Positions 46,690 to 58,990 of a DNA stretch of 64,000 nucleotides are shown piece after piece (the stretch's first letter is position 1; every line of letters begins with the position of its first letter). This DNA comes from Epiperipatus broadwayi (lineage: Eukaryota; Onychophora; Udeonychophora; Euonychophora; Peripatidae): NCBI GenBank assembly GCA_028023455.1, contig JAQFVV010000023.1, forward strand, positions 248,001-312,000, in the 5' to 3' direction. Below the pieces are notes generated by a model. The model searched no databases and had not been told where the DNA came from. It saw only the letters and a program-made list of their open reading frames with translations. The position numbers were made by a program, and so were the translations under genes.

Positions 46690-47480
46690 CACATGCTGAT
46701 CCTTTGGTCTTTATATATTATGCTACGTTGTCTTTTACTTTCTTCAACAGAAAACTTTTTCCAAAGGCTTCAAAACTGCCAAATTGTAGCTCTCTGTTGT
46801 ATTTCACCAGCTATATTCTCCCAATGAATGAAATTAATAGCACAGCTTTTTAGAATATTTTTGAGATAATTAATATAATGAAGACTGGATCTGCCTCCAT
46901 ATGAAAATATATCCAATTTTACAATGAAATACTTTTTTAGAATCCTTCTGCTACTCATTCACTTCACATATTCAATCACTGAAGATGTGTCTTATGATAT
47001 TAATTCAATATCATCATAACTATCAAAGTGAAAAAACCATATCAATTAGTCTTTCAATCTTGCAACTCTACTTTCAAACATTATGAAATACCTCAACAAA
47101 ATTTGTACAGTATTTTTGTATTGCAGGGATAGCAGAGCTACATTTCATTCATAAATAAATTGGACAGAAATAATGAAGAAATATCTTTTTTTGAAACTTG
47201 TTAATGCAGTAGACCTTACAAGTCTGTATCCAAGTCTGCCTTTCTATCCAAAAAATTATCAAAGTATTTATAATGGCTCACAATCACAATTTGACAATCA
47301 TCAATGCTAAAAGTTGGCAGATATTTTTATTCCATTATTGGATGGCAAAATATATGTATTTTTTAAATATTAATTATTGAATCGATGTTTTTTTTCAGGA
47401 TGCATTCAAAATCTTTAAAAATATTCCACAAAACATTCTAAGAATTAATAAGAATATCACAATCATCAACAAGATGATGA
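46690..47480 (-). pseudogene. LINE ORF2 C-terminal region, second copy of the 57-59 kb LINE
   Basis: The 62-codon minus-strand frame at 46770-46958 (RRILKKYFIVKLDIF..GGRSSLHYINYLKN) lines up with the C-terminal part of the 57-59 kb copy (PKGIFYVDLKHG..RRGRFFLCYKDYL). This is the K-x-I-x-Y-x-L...G-R-x-x-x-x-Y-K-D block that follows RT in this LINE group. Upstream on the same strand, KADLDTDL (about 47235) matches KEDLDVEI in the other copy. Many stops and frameshifts; no RT motifs survive. Confidence 0.65.
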
Positions 47481-47927
47481 AATTCCACCCATCCACACAC
47501 ACACACCCTTTTTTTTTGCTATTAAGTGATTCAAATTAATAACTCCACCATAAAACTATAGAAGTTCTTAATGCTGAATGCGTAATAAACGAGAATAGAA
47601 GATGGTTTCACAATCACTCAATCCCACTATAATGCAGAGAGATGATAGATGATAACTAGACCCTATATCAATCCAACAGACTAAAAGAAAAGACAAGGAG
47701 AAAAAAGAATAAGAGCAGAAGCACAGAAAAGAATATATTAAAAACACTATTTAGCCTTGATAGTCAATATCTTATCCTGCAAGTTAATAGAATATTCTTG
47801 ATTAGATACTAATAGGTTGTTAGTAATAAACCTCCATATATGTGTTTTGGTGCAGAAGAAAAATCACATTCAGCTCTCCCATTCTGTGCTCAAGTTTCTT
47901 ATGAACTCCCAAGTAATAAACAATTTG

Positions 47928-48510
<583 letters not shown>

Positions 48511-50183
48511 GTGAAGATTATTCCATTATCCACTGATTTTGAATACTATCATCAGTCTAATATCAGCATTTGACTATTTATTATCAAGATCTGTAAAAAC
48601 GATATCCATTCTATCTCCTAACCTGCTCTTGAAAGATATTCAGTCCATCAATGCTTGCATATATTATATATATCCGCCTAAGCATAACAAAGGATACTAA
48701 AACTCTATTCCAAGTTTATTTTAATAAAAGTCAGTTATACTTTTTATAATTTAAAAAAAGTTACAATTTTTAATAAGTTAATAATAATTTAATAAAATCT
48801 ACAAAACAAATAACGGATGGAAAAAAAAAAAAAAGTTAAACTAAACAAAAGTAAATAATACTTTTATAATTTTAATAAAGTTTAAAATTTTAATGAATAG
48901 ATAATTTAATAAAATTCTATATATATATATCGGTTGCGCAGGAAAATGAAAAATAATTTTATAATTATTTCAGAAACAGTAACAACGAGACTAAAATAGA
49001 TAACTATATATATATATTTAAAAACGCAAATACATATCTTCTACATATACATAAAATTTTAGTAAAACATAAAAAAAAGTATAATAAATACTTTATAATT
49101 CAATAAAATTTAAAAATAAATCATTCTGATTCATTACAAATAAAACAATTTAGGATTTGTATATATAAAATGTAGCTGAAAACTTTTTTTTTTTTTAAAA
49201 AAAAAATATTATTTGGCATCTGCAATAGCTAGTTTCCCACAATATTCCAGACAATGTTCTCAAATTCTATTTCTTGTTCTCTTCTCATATTCATATCTAT
49301 TTCATTTCTTAAATTTTTCATTTTCGTTTTTTTTTATCTCTTCCACTTTCTATACTTTTTAGTATATTATAATCCAATTTGTAATTAATTTTCTTAAATC
49401 ATAAGTTTTTATATTTCATTCTTGCCTCTCTGGTTTATGGTTTCCACTTCCCCCAATTTCAGATCCATAAAATTTTCCTCTTCCCTTTTTAATAATAATG
49501 TGAAAGGCTGAAACCTTTGACAGACGCGCCTTAAAAATGCTTATGTGACAGCCAATCAAATGAAATAATGACTGCACATGCAATTCAAAGTTCCTTCTTC
49601 ATAAATAATTCCAAACATAACAAATATCTTTTAGTCAGCCTCTCAATAATATTTTTTGACTAAACGCATGTTTAATCATTGTTAATTGCTATTGCAAATT
49701 TTACAAATATTAAAAATCATTAATCTTCTCTTAATCTTGCATCTAAAGTAGATTTTTTATTTTTTTTATAATTTACATTTATTTTCAACACATTAGTTTG
49801 AAATGTGTGTATTTTCATTTTAAAATTCAATTTCCCACTTTTTGTTTTAATAATCTAAATCAGTTTTTAAATCAGAAACTATTTTTACTGTTTTAAAAAT
49901 AATATTTTCTTTATTAGCTAATGGTTTCAATTATATAACAGCCTTCTTCAAAAACCTATAAATTAAACTTCCATTCCTTTATTAATTATTTGAATAATCA
50001 TTTTGTATCTATTGCATTTACTTAATTATTCTAATGTATTTATTCTAAGGCAGTATATAATTTGCTTATACTGAATGCTTCTTCTATACATAATTAGAGG
50101 GATTTGTTTTTCAGTCTACTAATCCTCCACTCCACCTCAAGCAACCAATACACATTACCACACATAAGTGAAAAAATACATGA
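48511..50183. other. AT-rich non-coding sequence
   Basis: No gene or element boundary recognised. Contains short (AT)n tracts and homopolymers. Confidence 0.6.
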
Positions 50184-50320
50184 ATCCCAATATATGTATT
50201 TCATGCAGAACCAGTGCTCATCAGTTGGCCTATATCCTAATGTCCCACACATACATACAATCATGGATTCCCAATAAACATATTTTGTGCAGAATCAGCA
50301 CTTAGCACTGATTAGCCAAA
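50184..50320 (-). ncRNA. Two tandem family-C hammerhead relics
   Basis: On the minus strand the downstream copy (50230-50184) has CTGATGA (50224-50218) and GAAA (50202-50199) intact, with stem I CCAA/TTGG. Its stem II sequence (GCACTGGTTCTGCAT) no longer pairs fully. About 84 bp upstream a more decayed copy (50320-50270) keeps GTGCTGATTCTGCAC and TTTATTGG but has lost the core. Tandem spacing of 84 bp is much shorter than the family-A unit. Confidence 0.5.
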
Positions 50321-50488
50321 AGTACTTCTGCAGATTAAAAGAATGTTTATAATAGTTAATCACCATTATATTTATTATTTTTATTATTATTACAATATTT
50401 TTTAATTAATGGACATTTTATTGGTGTATATATAAAAGACATATTTTGTGGGTTCATCTGTGTTAAAAAATTTAAATATTGTTATAGC

Positions 50489-50519
50489 GACGTTTCAACT
50501 TGATCAAACAAGTCATCTA
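50489..50519 (-). ncRNA. Hammerhead-like core in Penelope-like 3' region, left arm
   Basis: On the minus strand TAGATGA (50519-50513) takes the place of CTGATGA. Hairpin CTTG/CAAG, GAAA (50496-50493) and CGTC follow. GAAACGTC is the junction typical of Penelope-associated hammerheads. The first two core bases differ, so this is a vestige or a divergent form. Confidence 0.4.
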
Positions 50520-50583
50520 CTGGGTGATAAAAGATAGAAAGACGGTTGTAGAAGTGCTACAATCACTGATTTAAAAAAAAATG

Positions 50584-50764
50584 TTAAAGTTCCATCAATA
50601 GCAAAAATGTTAAATTGAAAATGTTTTTTAAAAAAACTTTCCAAATAAGAGGAAGTTTGCATATATCATCTCGCTTATTGATACAATCTGGCCTTTTAAG
50701 TATCTCAATGGCTTCTCTAATTTTGCACTGGTAGAGATTATCACATCTGGATATGATCCTGGTA
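50584..50764 (-). pseudogene. Penelope-like GIY-YIG C-terminus, left arm
   Basis: The minus-strand frame reads STRIISRCDNLYQCKIREAI, continuing EILKRPDCINKRDDICKLPL then IWKVFLKNI. The R-E-A-I-E-I block followed by K-x-P-x-x-I-N, a Lys/Asp-rich stretch and L-P-x-I-W matches the end of the GIY-YIG domain in Penelope-like proteins, with the catalytic-type Glu in REAIEI. Only about 50 codons remain. Confidence 0.65.
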
Positions 50765-50819
50765 CTCATCAGCACTCTCATTCCATACTATAGATTCAGG
50801 TCATAAAATTGATTTTTCT

Positions 50820-50975
50820 AATACCAGGATCATATTCAGATGGGATAATCTCTACCAGTGCAAAATTAGAGAAGCCATTGAGATACTTAAAAGACCAGAT
50901 TGTATCAATAAGCAAGATGTTACATGCAAACTTCCTCCTATTTGGAAAGATTTTTTTAAAAAACATTCTTAATTT
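50820..50975 (+). pseudogene. Penelope-like GIY-YIG C-terminus, right arm
   Basis: The plus-strand frame gives NLYQCKIREAIEILKRPDCI, then NKQDVTCKLPPIWKDFFKKH and a stop at about 50970. It mirrors the left arm and confirms the reading. The 64-codon frame at 50809-51003 is a shadow in another frame. Confidence 0.65.
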
Positions 50976-51066
50976 AACATTTTTGCTATTGGTGGAATTT
51001 TAACGTTTTTTTCAAATCAGTGATTGTAGCGCCTCTACAACCATCTTTCTACCTTTTATCACCCAG

Positions 51067-51097
51067 TAGATGACTTGTGAGATCAAGTCGAAATGTC
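51067..51097 (+). ncRNA. Hammerhead-like core in Penelope-like 3' region, right arm
   Basis: TAGATGA (51067-51073), CTTG/CAAG hairpin, GAAA (51090-51093), TGTC. Both arms share the TAGATGA form, so the change predates the inverted duplication. Confidence 0.4.
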
Positions 51098-51157
51098 GGT
51101 ATATCAATATTTAAATTTTTTAACATGGATGAACCTGCAAAATATGTCTTTTATATA

Positions 51158-53163
51158 TGCAACCTGTGAAAATCTTCGTAACAACATATATATATATTGT
51201 AACAGTGTGAAAAATTATAGTACCACAAGTCAGGCAACAATTGTAACAGTTCAGACAATAGGAGTTAAAAAGAGAGAACTGAGGTTACAATGTCCCAAAA
51301 TTGGATGGCCATTTGTAACAGTATACCACATTAGGGCTAAATTATGAGAAGATGGGAAAGAATCATCATCTCCAAATAAACAAAGTATAAAATTAAATAT
51401 AAAAGAAATGTGCATGAGAGATCAACAAAGAACTAAATATAAGTTCACCAACATTATACAAAAGTAATATTCATTCATCATCATGAATGATCAACAATAA
51501 GAATAAATCAACAGTCAATCTTGTGACTGTATTTAAAAGTGGTCCACTATAGAGCAGGTTGTTTTACCATTACCGAACTTAGGGCAAGAATACAAACTAT
51601 AATTATCTGGATGCACATACTTAGATGCTATTCCATCAAACTACAAAAGTCAAATAATGGTGAGATACTAAAAACACCCTGAACATCCAATGCACTGACC
51701 ATTTAGTACTATTAATGAACTGTCAACTATAAACTAAATTTCTAAAAAAGTAATAAATAAAATATAATGTAGTGTATGGACTTTAAAAAATATCCCTTTT
51801 GTGTCAACCAGCATCATTGTCATCTGGATGTCTATAACACTAAACAAACCCCTATTCCATATAACTGTTATGAATAAATCTAGCTCAGGAAAGATGAAAT
51901 TATTGTGAGCAAGAGTTAAATAAATAAATAAAGCAGCTTATTATAAATCATTTAAAATAATTTCTAGGTTTACCCTAATATAAGTAAATAATTTTATTGT
52001 GATCCTTTAAAAAATCCTACAACCCTAAGCTATCATGAAATAGTCACGCACTCTGCAATTTATGAAACAGGAATTGGATAGAATAAAAGACTAAAAAATA
52101 TTTTTAAAAAATTATTTAATAACTAATTGATTAACAATAAACAAAAAAATGACATGATAGTATAAAATTATAATCATTCATTTCATCAAAAAAAATATTT
52201 TCACAAAAATTATAATCAATCAGTTGATTTCTATTCATAAATTAATTTTTAAATAATTAAGTTATTTCTTTAAAATAACTAAGAATTGGAAAAACAACAT
52301 TTTCAAAATCAAAGATAACAATCTTTGATTTAGTTTAATTAACCTTTTGTTATGTTTTTAGGAATGAAAATGAATGCAAAGAGAAAAACATGTTTTAAAA
52401 AAAAATATTTTTTTGTAAATATTATTTCATAATTTTTAAGAGAAAATTGACTGGATTTTAAAAAAAATATTTCACAATTTAAAAATACTAACTTAATGAA
52501 AATATTTAATATGATAAATTCTTATAACAAAAAATTTTTTTTTTACTACACATGAAAATTTAGTGTGCACACACAAAAAAACCTTTAACCATGGTTTTAT
52601 TTTCTGAGTAGTCCTTCTTTCTAATTACAATTTCCATTTTTTTCCAATTGAGTTGCTCCTTGAAGGCTTCTTGCCATGAACACAGTTAACTTGTTCTTTA
52701 CTTGGTTTGCAGTAATTCTAGGTTAAAAATAGACAATTTCATCCATTTCATTCTATTGAAATTTCCAGGTGAGAATAACACATAGATTTATGTGCATGGT
52801 TGAAGACAAGATTGGAATTATTTTGGGGGTAACTTCTCTACATTTTTATTCCAATAAAGTCAGATTGCATTGAGAAAGAAGATGTCTATCTTTTAGCTGA
52901 ATTAAGCATATGGTTTTCATTATACAAATCATTCTTATGACTAAACTAATAGGATGCTAAAAGCTCATCTAAAACTTCTGCTATTTTATGCAAAATATTG
53001 GTAAAGACTTCTTTATGAGCTGGATTAAGACTTGACTACTCTCTCTTCAATAGCTAAGTTAGAAATATATTTACTTCTTATGAGACACTTGAATCTTCTG
53101 ATGTTGACTATAAGCCAATCACATTCTGTCTCTTACATAATAATTTTTATAATAACCAATTAG
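51158..53163. other. AT-rich non-coding sequence
   Basis: No gene or element recognised. A patch around 52600-52900 has somewhat more even composition and short minus-strand frames without recognisable similarity. Confidence 0.5.
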
Positions 53164-53452
53164 TATTTAATTTATAAAGCGCAAACAGTATTTGAAATTA
53201 AACTGAGAGACTGCAAACCTCTCGTGCTTATTAGCCAATCAGGTGTTATTAATAGCGATCAAATCGTAATTACAAGACAGATAATTTAACAAGAAGAGGG
53301 CATCCAACCTCTTTACTTGTCTTTCTATATATCCAAGCCAGTCTGAAGTACTTAGATATTCACATTTAATTCACTGATTGGCTAATAAGTGTGAGAGTTT
53401 TGCAGTCTCTCAGTTTAATTTCAAATACTGTTTGCACTTTATAAATTAAATA
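53164..53452. mobile_element. MITE with about 78-bp terminal inverted repeats
   Basis: Arms 53164-53241 and 53375-53452 are reverse complements with only a few mismatches: TATTTAATTTATAAAG at the tips, CAAACAGTATTTGAAATTAA inside, and TATTAGCCAATCA at the inner end. The 133-bp centre has no coding potential. The target duplication is not certain (TA-rich). Superfamily unknown. Confidence 0.75.
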
Positions 53453-55947
53453 TTATTTACATATGTTACTGCAAGTTATAACATCTAAAAACTACTGCTG
53501 ATAGCGAGTGACCGGATAGCATAATGATATCACACAAATAAAAAATATATAAATGAAGCATATGATATATAGTAGGAATGTGCTTCTATTGCATACTACT
53601 GCTCAAAGTATGTCGCTGAGTGTGAGTGACCGGACAATGCAAGGGTATAGCAAAAATAAACAATAACATAGTTGGAAAACTATTTTAGCTCATGTAAATT
53701 TAATACATCTCAATTATCCTTTACCATGTCTATGTATTCCAAAACCTGCAGGGTATTTTTCTTAAAAATTGTAAACATTTACAACTATTAAAAAGACAAT
53801 CTTATTTAATTTATTTAATCTGTCTATGCAGCCCTTTCATTCTATCCAGAGGTCATTAATCTGCATTATTCATGTTAATGATTAAATTGGCATGACTAAT
53901 AAAAATAGCAATCCATTGCCCTTCTAATTTATAAACAGATCTATTTTTACGCACATCAATCATAATAAGTTATGTAAAATTTTCAGTATAAATTAAATGT
54001 AGGAGATAAATATCTAATATTAGTAGCATACAGTCATAACAATATATATAATCAAAGTTCATACGCATTACGCTTTTCATCACTAAGAGTTTAAGTTCTG
54101 AATTCAGATATCGGTAGACTTTTTGTGTAATCAGTCTGTACAAGTATAACTATGTCTGACAGTCTTCTGTAAAGTTTCTATTACATTGCTATTGGTGGGT
54201 GCAATGTTGTAATTAGTACACATTTATTTGCTTATTCAATGGGCAGAATCCAACAGTGTCTTTCTTGACGAGTGGCAATTGGTTTCTCTCCAAACGCAAA
54301 AACTTTTGAAGTTAGACACTGCACACAATGCTCCTTGGGATGGTTTTACATTATTTGATGGCTTCTTCTCAGCAACTCATGATGGACTTTCGGCTTGCAC
54401 TTGGCCAGCTTAGCAAGAGTGGAAAAGATGACAGCTTCTTTACTCTTCCATGATATTTTAACACTGCTTCTAATGAATGAATCAAACAAATAACTATAGC
54501 ATAATAATCATAATCCCTATTTATAGTTCACTGAGCTGTCTTATCAATTTCCATTGTGGTTCATTTCCATATATCCATCCATTAGTGGTAGATGACTTCA
54601 ACTTCATTACAGCCTGCAGCTTATTTGTTCAATTTCAGCATTTATAGAAATTTAACTTTGAAAAGGGATTATACCAAAGTAACAAATAATATTTTGACTA
54701 AACCACAAAAGATTTTTATCTCCTAATAATTAGCTGATCTGTTTATCTAGAATTTAATTACATTTCATACAATAATTTCATTTCCAGCCACCTAATTATA
54801 AAATACCTTTACAATTGTTAATTAATAAGACATTTTGTTTTAAATTACTTTAAAATAAATTTAGAATTCTGCTGAGTAAAAATGTAAATCTTTAATTTTA
54901 AAATTCCTATCGAATTTTTAAATTATATCCATGAAGCTCATATATATATATTGCTTCAATTTTACATGAGCCATTCTGAAGAATAACTAAGATTTTTTTT
55001 TTTATAAGTTATTTTGAAATCTTCATTTTAAATTAAAAAAAATAATAATAATTCAAGTTGCAAAATTTTATGAAGATTAATTGCATTAAGCAAAACATTT
55101 CTCAACAAAGTTCTAACTCCTTCAATAAGTTTAAAATAATATTCCCTAAAGCAAAATAACTCAACAATTTTAATAAACAGCAACCAGCAGTCAGTTATTA
55201 AAAGTTTGTATACTTTCTTACATTTTTACTCAAATCAATTTATCATCTACTTTATTTTTTTCTCTCATATCAACCAATTAAAATTATACAAATGAATAAA
55301 TAAATATTTATACTTGAGTGGTAAATGCACGCAATACATATGAAACTAAATGTTCTAGACACCGACACTCTATAATGATGGATCGATGTCATAGATTAAC
55401 CCCCCCCCCCCGGCCATATAAAATGGCTTCTTAGATGAAGTAAAAGTTTCTGTGCATAGGCCGCATGCTCACCAACCATATTAAAAAAAAACAATTAAAA
55501 CATACAAACCTTGTCTCTTATCATATTTATTAATTATTACTATAAATAAACAAATGACTTTATTTATCGGGCTCAAGGCATTATTTACTATTGAAAATAT
55601 TTCACATTACGATCAGCCTATTTAAATAAAAAAAAAAAAAAACGAATGTTACAATTCAAAGAAGCAAAAAATAAGAGAAATAAAAATGAATAAACCTGCA
55701 ATATATATCAATCTACATAAAATTGAAGAAGTATTATTAATAAAATTAAGATTTTATTCACAGAGAATATACCGATGGAATAAAAATCTACTAACACGTG
55801 TTAAAAAAAAACAAAGAAAATAACTAGCAATGAGGTAGATAGATACCATCAAAACATTATTGAAAATGCGCTTCAGCTTATTCATTATTGTGATGAAAAA
55901 TCCAAAGATAGATCATGGTTTTCACATAATTATCAAAAATCAAACTA
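53453..55947. other. AT-rich non-coding sequence
   Basis: A C12 run lies at 55400-55411. A 61-codon plus-strand frame at 54228-54413 (WAESNSVFLDEWQLVSLQTQ) has a more protein-like composition but no recognised similarity. Nothing else was found. Confidence 0.5.
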
Positions 55948-56096
55948 AATATTTAACTTAGGTCAAGCGTTGGTAGCCGAAAAGTCAGCGCAGCTACATT
56001 GCAAGCAAGCAGCATTGCAAGCAAGCAGTTGCTTGCAGACAGTTGTCGCGGGTACGCTTCCCGGCTGATGCTATGACATATGAATATTTAACTTAG
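55948..56096 (+). mobile_element. tRNA-Val-like SINE with 14-bp target-site duplication
   Basis: AATATTTAACTTAG occurs exactly at 55948-55961 and 56083-56096. The tRNA-like head runs 55967-56071: GCGTTGG pairs with CTGATGC through three G-U pairs. The anticodon region carries an internal 16-bp tandem duplication (ATTGCAAGCAAGCAGC). The B box is decayed (GGTACGCTTCC). The tail is TATGACATATG with no clear poly-A. Same family as at 26.3 and 31.3 kb. Confidence 0.8.
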
Positions 56097-57059
56097 CATA
56101 TTATGCATCTATGTATTTAAAATATGTATTTAAAAATCTAAAATAATATTTCTAAATTTTTAGACTATGACTTACAATAAGATGCATATTTTACAGTGCA
56201 GCACAATACACATACAAACATATAATATATACAGTATACTAAAATTGCAACAGATTTTTCACAAAACAATATACAATATACACATCTAATTCTTACATTA
56301 ATTAGAGATCAGAACATTACTGACAATCAAAAATAAATACTGTTAAAGCACAGAATTAATTTGGCTTACAAATTTATTTTAGCTAGTGAAAAACTGAACA
56401 ATTACATAATATATATATAAACATTTGTGAAACCAAATACAATGAAGTCTGTTATAAGCAAGACTATTAAAGGAAATAACTAGAAAAATTAATCCTTTTT
56501 ACACTAAATTAAGATTTATACAAGTACAAAGTCATACAATACACAATGGCAGATATCTTTGTCATGCCTTTAGCAAGCAGTAACAATGTTGTGTAAGTTT
56601 AAATGCCATATTCCATCTCCCTGATAAATTAATTTCACTCTCAATTACCAACAGTGTTGTCAAATGTATGCTTATAAACATGAGAGTTCCCAAAAATAGG
56701 TGGATTCATTCTACTCTTGATTCTTTGTTCAACATTTAGAATGCTTTTAATTCATAACTTGGGGGAAAGATGATTTAAAATTAATCATAATAAATAATAT
56801 TTAGGAACTAACTAATTTGTTTTAGTAGACTTCACTGTACAATGAACAGAAAAATAAATACTGTTAAACATAATAACAAATATTATATATCAAAGACAAT
56901 TGAAAAAAATAAATAACAAAACATTATTTTTAAAATAATAACAATAATAAATAGCTATTCAAAAATGCATATTGCAACTCCAAAAAAAAAAAGGAGAGAG
57001 AGAGATGAAAAAAACTATTCTAAAAATAAATTTTATAGTGATTAATCTGTGAAACACAA
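56097..57059. other. AT-rich non-coding sequence with one family-D copy
   Basis: A family-D repeat lies at about 56695-56790 (GGATTCATTCTACTCTTGAT..GAATGCTTTTAATTCATA), matching the 31.2-31.5 kb arms. No gene is recognised. Confidence 0.55.
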
Positions 57060-58990
57060 CTACATCCATATATAACATGCTGATCCATTTTTCTGTTTAC
57101 TTGATATTTTATGAAGTTGTCTTTTAGTTTCTTTAACAGAAAACTTTTCTTTCTGAAATACTTCAACATCATGTCTAATTGTAACTCTCCAATTTACCAT
57201 ATTCTCTGATATATCTTCTCAATGGAAACAAAAGACATTGCACTTCTTTAGAATGTCTTATAAGATAATCCTTATAACATAGAAAAAATCTACCTCTTCT
57301 ATGAAACCCATGTTTAAGATCCACATAAAATATCCCTTTAGGAAATCAGCCATTGTTCATTCATTTTATATGTCCAATTCAATGAAAATATGATTATACA
57401 ATAATAAACTCAATAGTATCACTTTATAATCTTGCCATGATATTTTTAAAATTTTACAGAATATCCTTACATTTTACTAATCTAATGCTTTTATATTGCA
57501 TTGTTAGGATGTCCAAGTTTCACATCCATGCAGGTAAAATAACAGCTTTATATACAAAATAATTTAATTGCAAGTTATTTCCCTATAATAAAATATTCTA
57601 TATTTTAACTTGTTAAAAACAATAGCGGAACATTAGTTTGTGTTATATCTCAACATCTAAATCCTCCTTTCTACTTATAAAACTACCAAGGTATTTAAAT
57701 TGGTTTACATTCTCAAGTTGATAACTATCCAAACTGAAAATTACTAAGGATGTTTCGTCCATTACTCACTAATAAAGAACTTGAGTTTTTTTAACATTAA
57801 TTACTAAACCAAGAACTTTATAAGTTGCATTCAAAACATTAAGAACATTCTGTAAATTGACTTTTGAACAGGAAAAAAATAGTACAATTATCAGTATGCT
57901 GTAAATCCATAATCCAAGAAAATGAACTTGTTTTTGCTTTTAACTGATTCAAATTAAAAATTCTACTATCAAACCTGTATTGTATCTTGATACATGTCCA
58001 ATTAAACCATCTATAAACAATTCCAAAGACCATTGTCATAAAAATTAAAAACAATATTGGAGCAAGTACACATTCCTGTTTAACACCAATATTCATTTCA
58101 AATGCCTCATTTCCACCTGTAATAATAACATTTCCTCTCACTCCTTCATGTAGAAGCTGCAAAATATAAATAAATTTTGGTGGACAATCAATTTCAAACA
58201 ATGCCATAGACCTGAACTATTAACTGAATCAAATGCCTTGACTAAATCAATAAAAACAATATTTAAATCATTCCTTTGTCCCTGAACATTTTTCTTGCAT
58301 TTGCCTGGCAACAAAAATCATATATATCTATAGTGCTTCTTGATTCTCTAAACCCATATTGGGTCTCTGATAAATCTATTCAACAAAATTCATCAAGACT
58401 TTTGCAGTAGTGAATAATAATGATATTCCATGATAATTGCCCCAATCATCTGGTCTATTTCTTTTGTTTTTAAAAATTGGAACTATAAAAGCATACTTAA
58501 AATCAGTTGGCACAATTTCATGGAGCCAAATATTCCTAAAAAATTCCATTGTTTTTGAAGCTAACATATCATTATATTTTAAAACTTCTCCAGGTATTTC
58601 ATCAGGATCTACAGTTTTTCCATTTTTAAGATTACATGTTTTGACTTCATTAAGCTGGATATCTTTATCTAAATCTAAATGAGTATATAAAATGAATACA
58701 TCATTAAAAGTCATCATATCAATTCTTGTATTATTATTCAAAAAATGATCAAAATATTATTTATACCTATTCAAAATATCATTGACATAATATAAGAAAG
58801 TGTCATTGTTGGAGTTAATAGGATTCTGACACTGTTTGTCAGGTCCATATGTTGGTTTCAAGACATCAAAAAAAAAAGATCTAGAATGATTGCTATCAGC
58901 AACTGTATATTTTAATTCAAATATAATTTTAATGAGAAAGAAACTCAAAGCAAAAAAGATGGACAAATTACATGAATAACAACAATGACT
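57060..58990 (-). pseudogene. LINE ORF2: reverse transcriptase and C-terminal region, decayed
   Basis: Read on the minus strand the order is the pre-RT linker (58966-58757, FFFDVLKPTYGPDKQ) and the RT fingers (58741-58376: NGKTVDPDEIPGEVLKY, FIVPIFKNKRNRPDD, NYHGISLL). Then come palm motif A, VFIDLVKAFDSV (about 58262-58221), and motif B, GVKQECVLAPILF (about 58110-58070; the usual Gly after Gln is Glu). Motif C reads LQHTDNC (about 57910), so the catalytic YADD is destroyed. The tail follows: LENVNQFKYLGSF, KEDLDVEI, FYVDLKHGFHRRGRFF and CYKDYLIRHS. Numerous stops and shifts. About 1.9 kb of a typical 3-kb-plus ORF2; the endonuclease domain is absent. The 81-codon plus-strand frame inside is a shadow. 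Confidence 0.85.

Larger units (their letters stand above)
50426..51157. mobile_element. Penelope-like element 3' ends arranged as a large inverted repeat
   Basis: Arms 50426-50764 and 50822-51157 are reverse complements with scattered differences around a 57-bp spacer. Each arm runs outward from the end of a GIY-YIG coding region, through a stop, a short UTR (TCACTGATT.., CATCTACTGGGTGAT) and a hammerhead-like core, to TATGTCTTTTATATA. Penelope-like copies are often found as partial inverted or tandem arrangements. No RT region is present. Confidence 0.7.

Noticed and set aside
54228-54413. 61-codon frame as a gene
   Set aside because: Composition is more protein-like but no similarity is recognised and no adjoining coding sequence exists.
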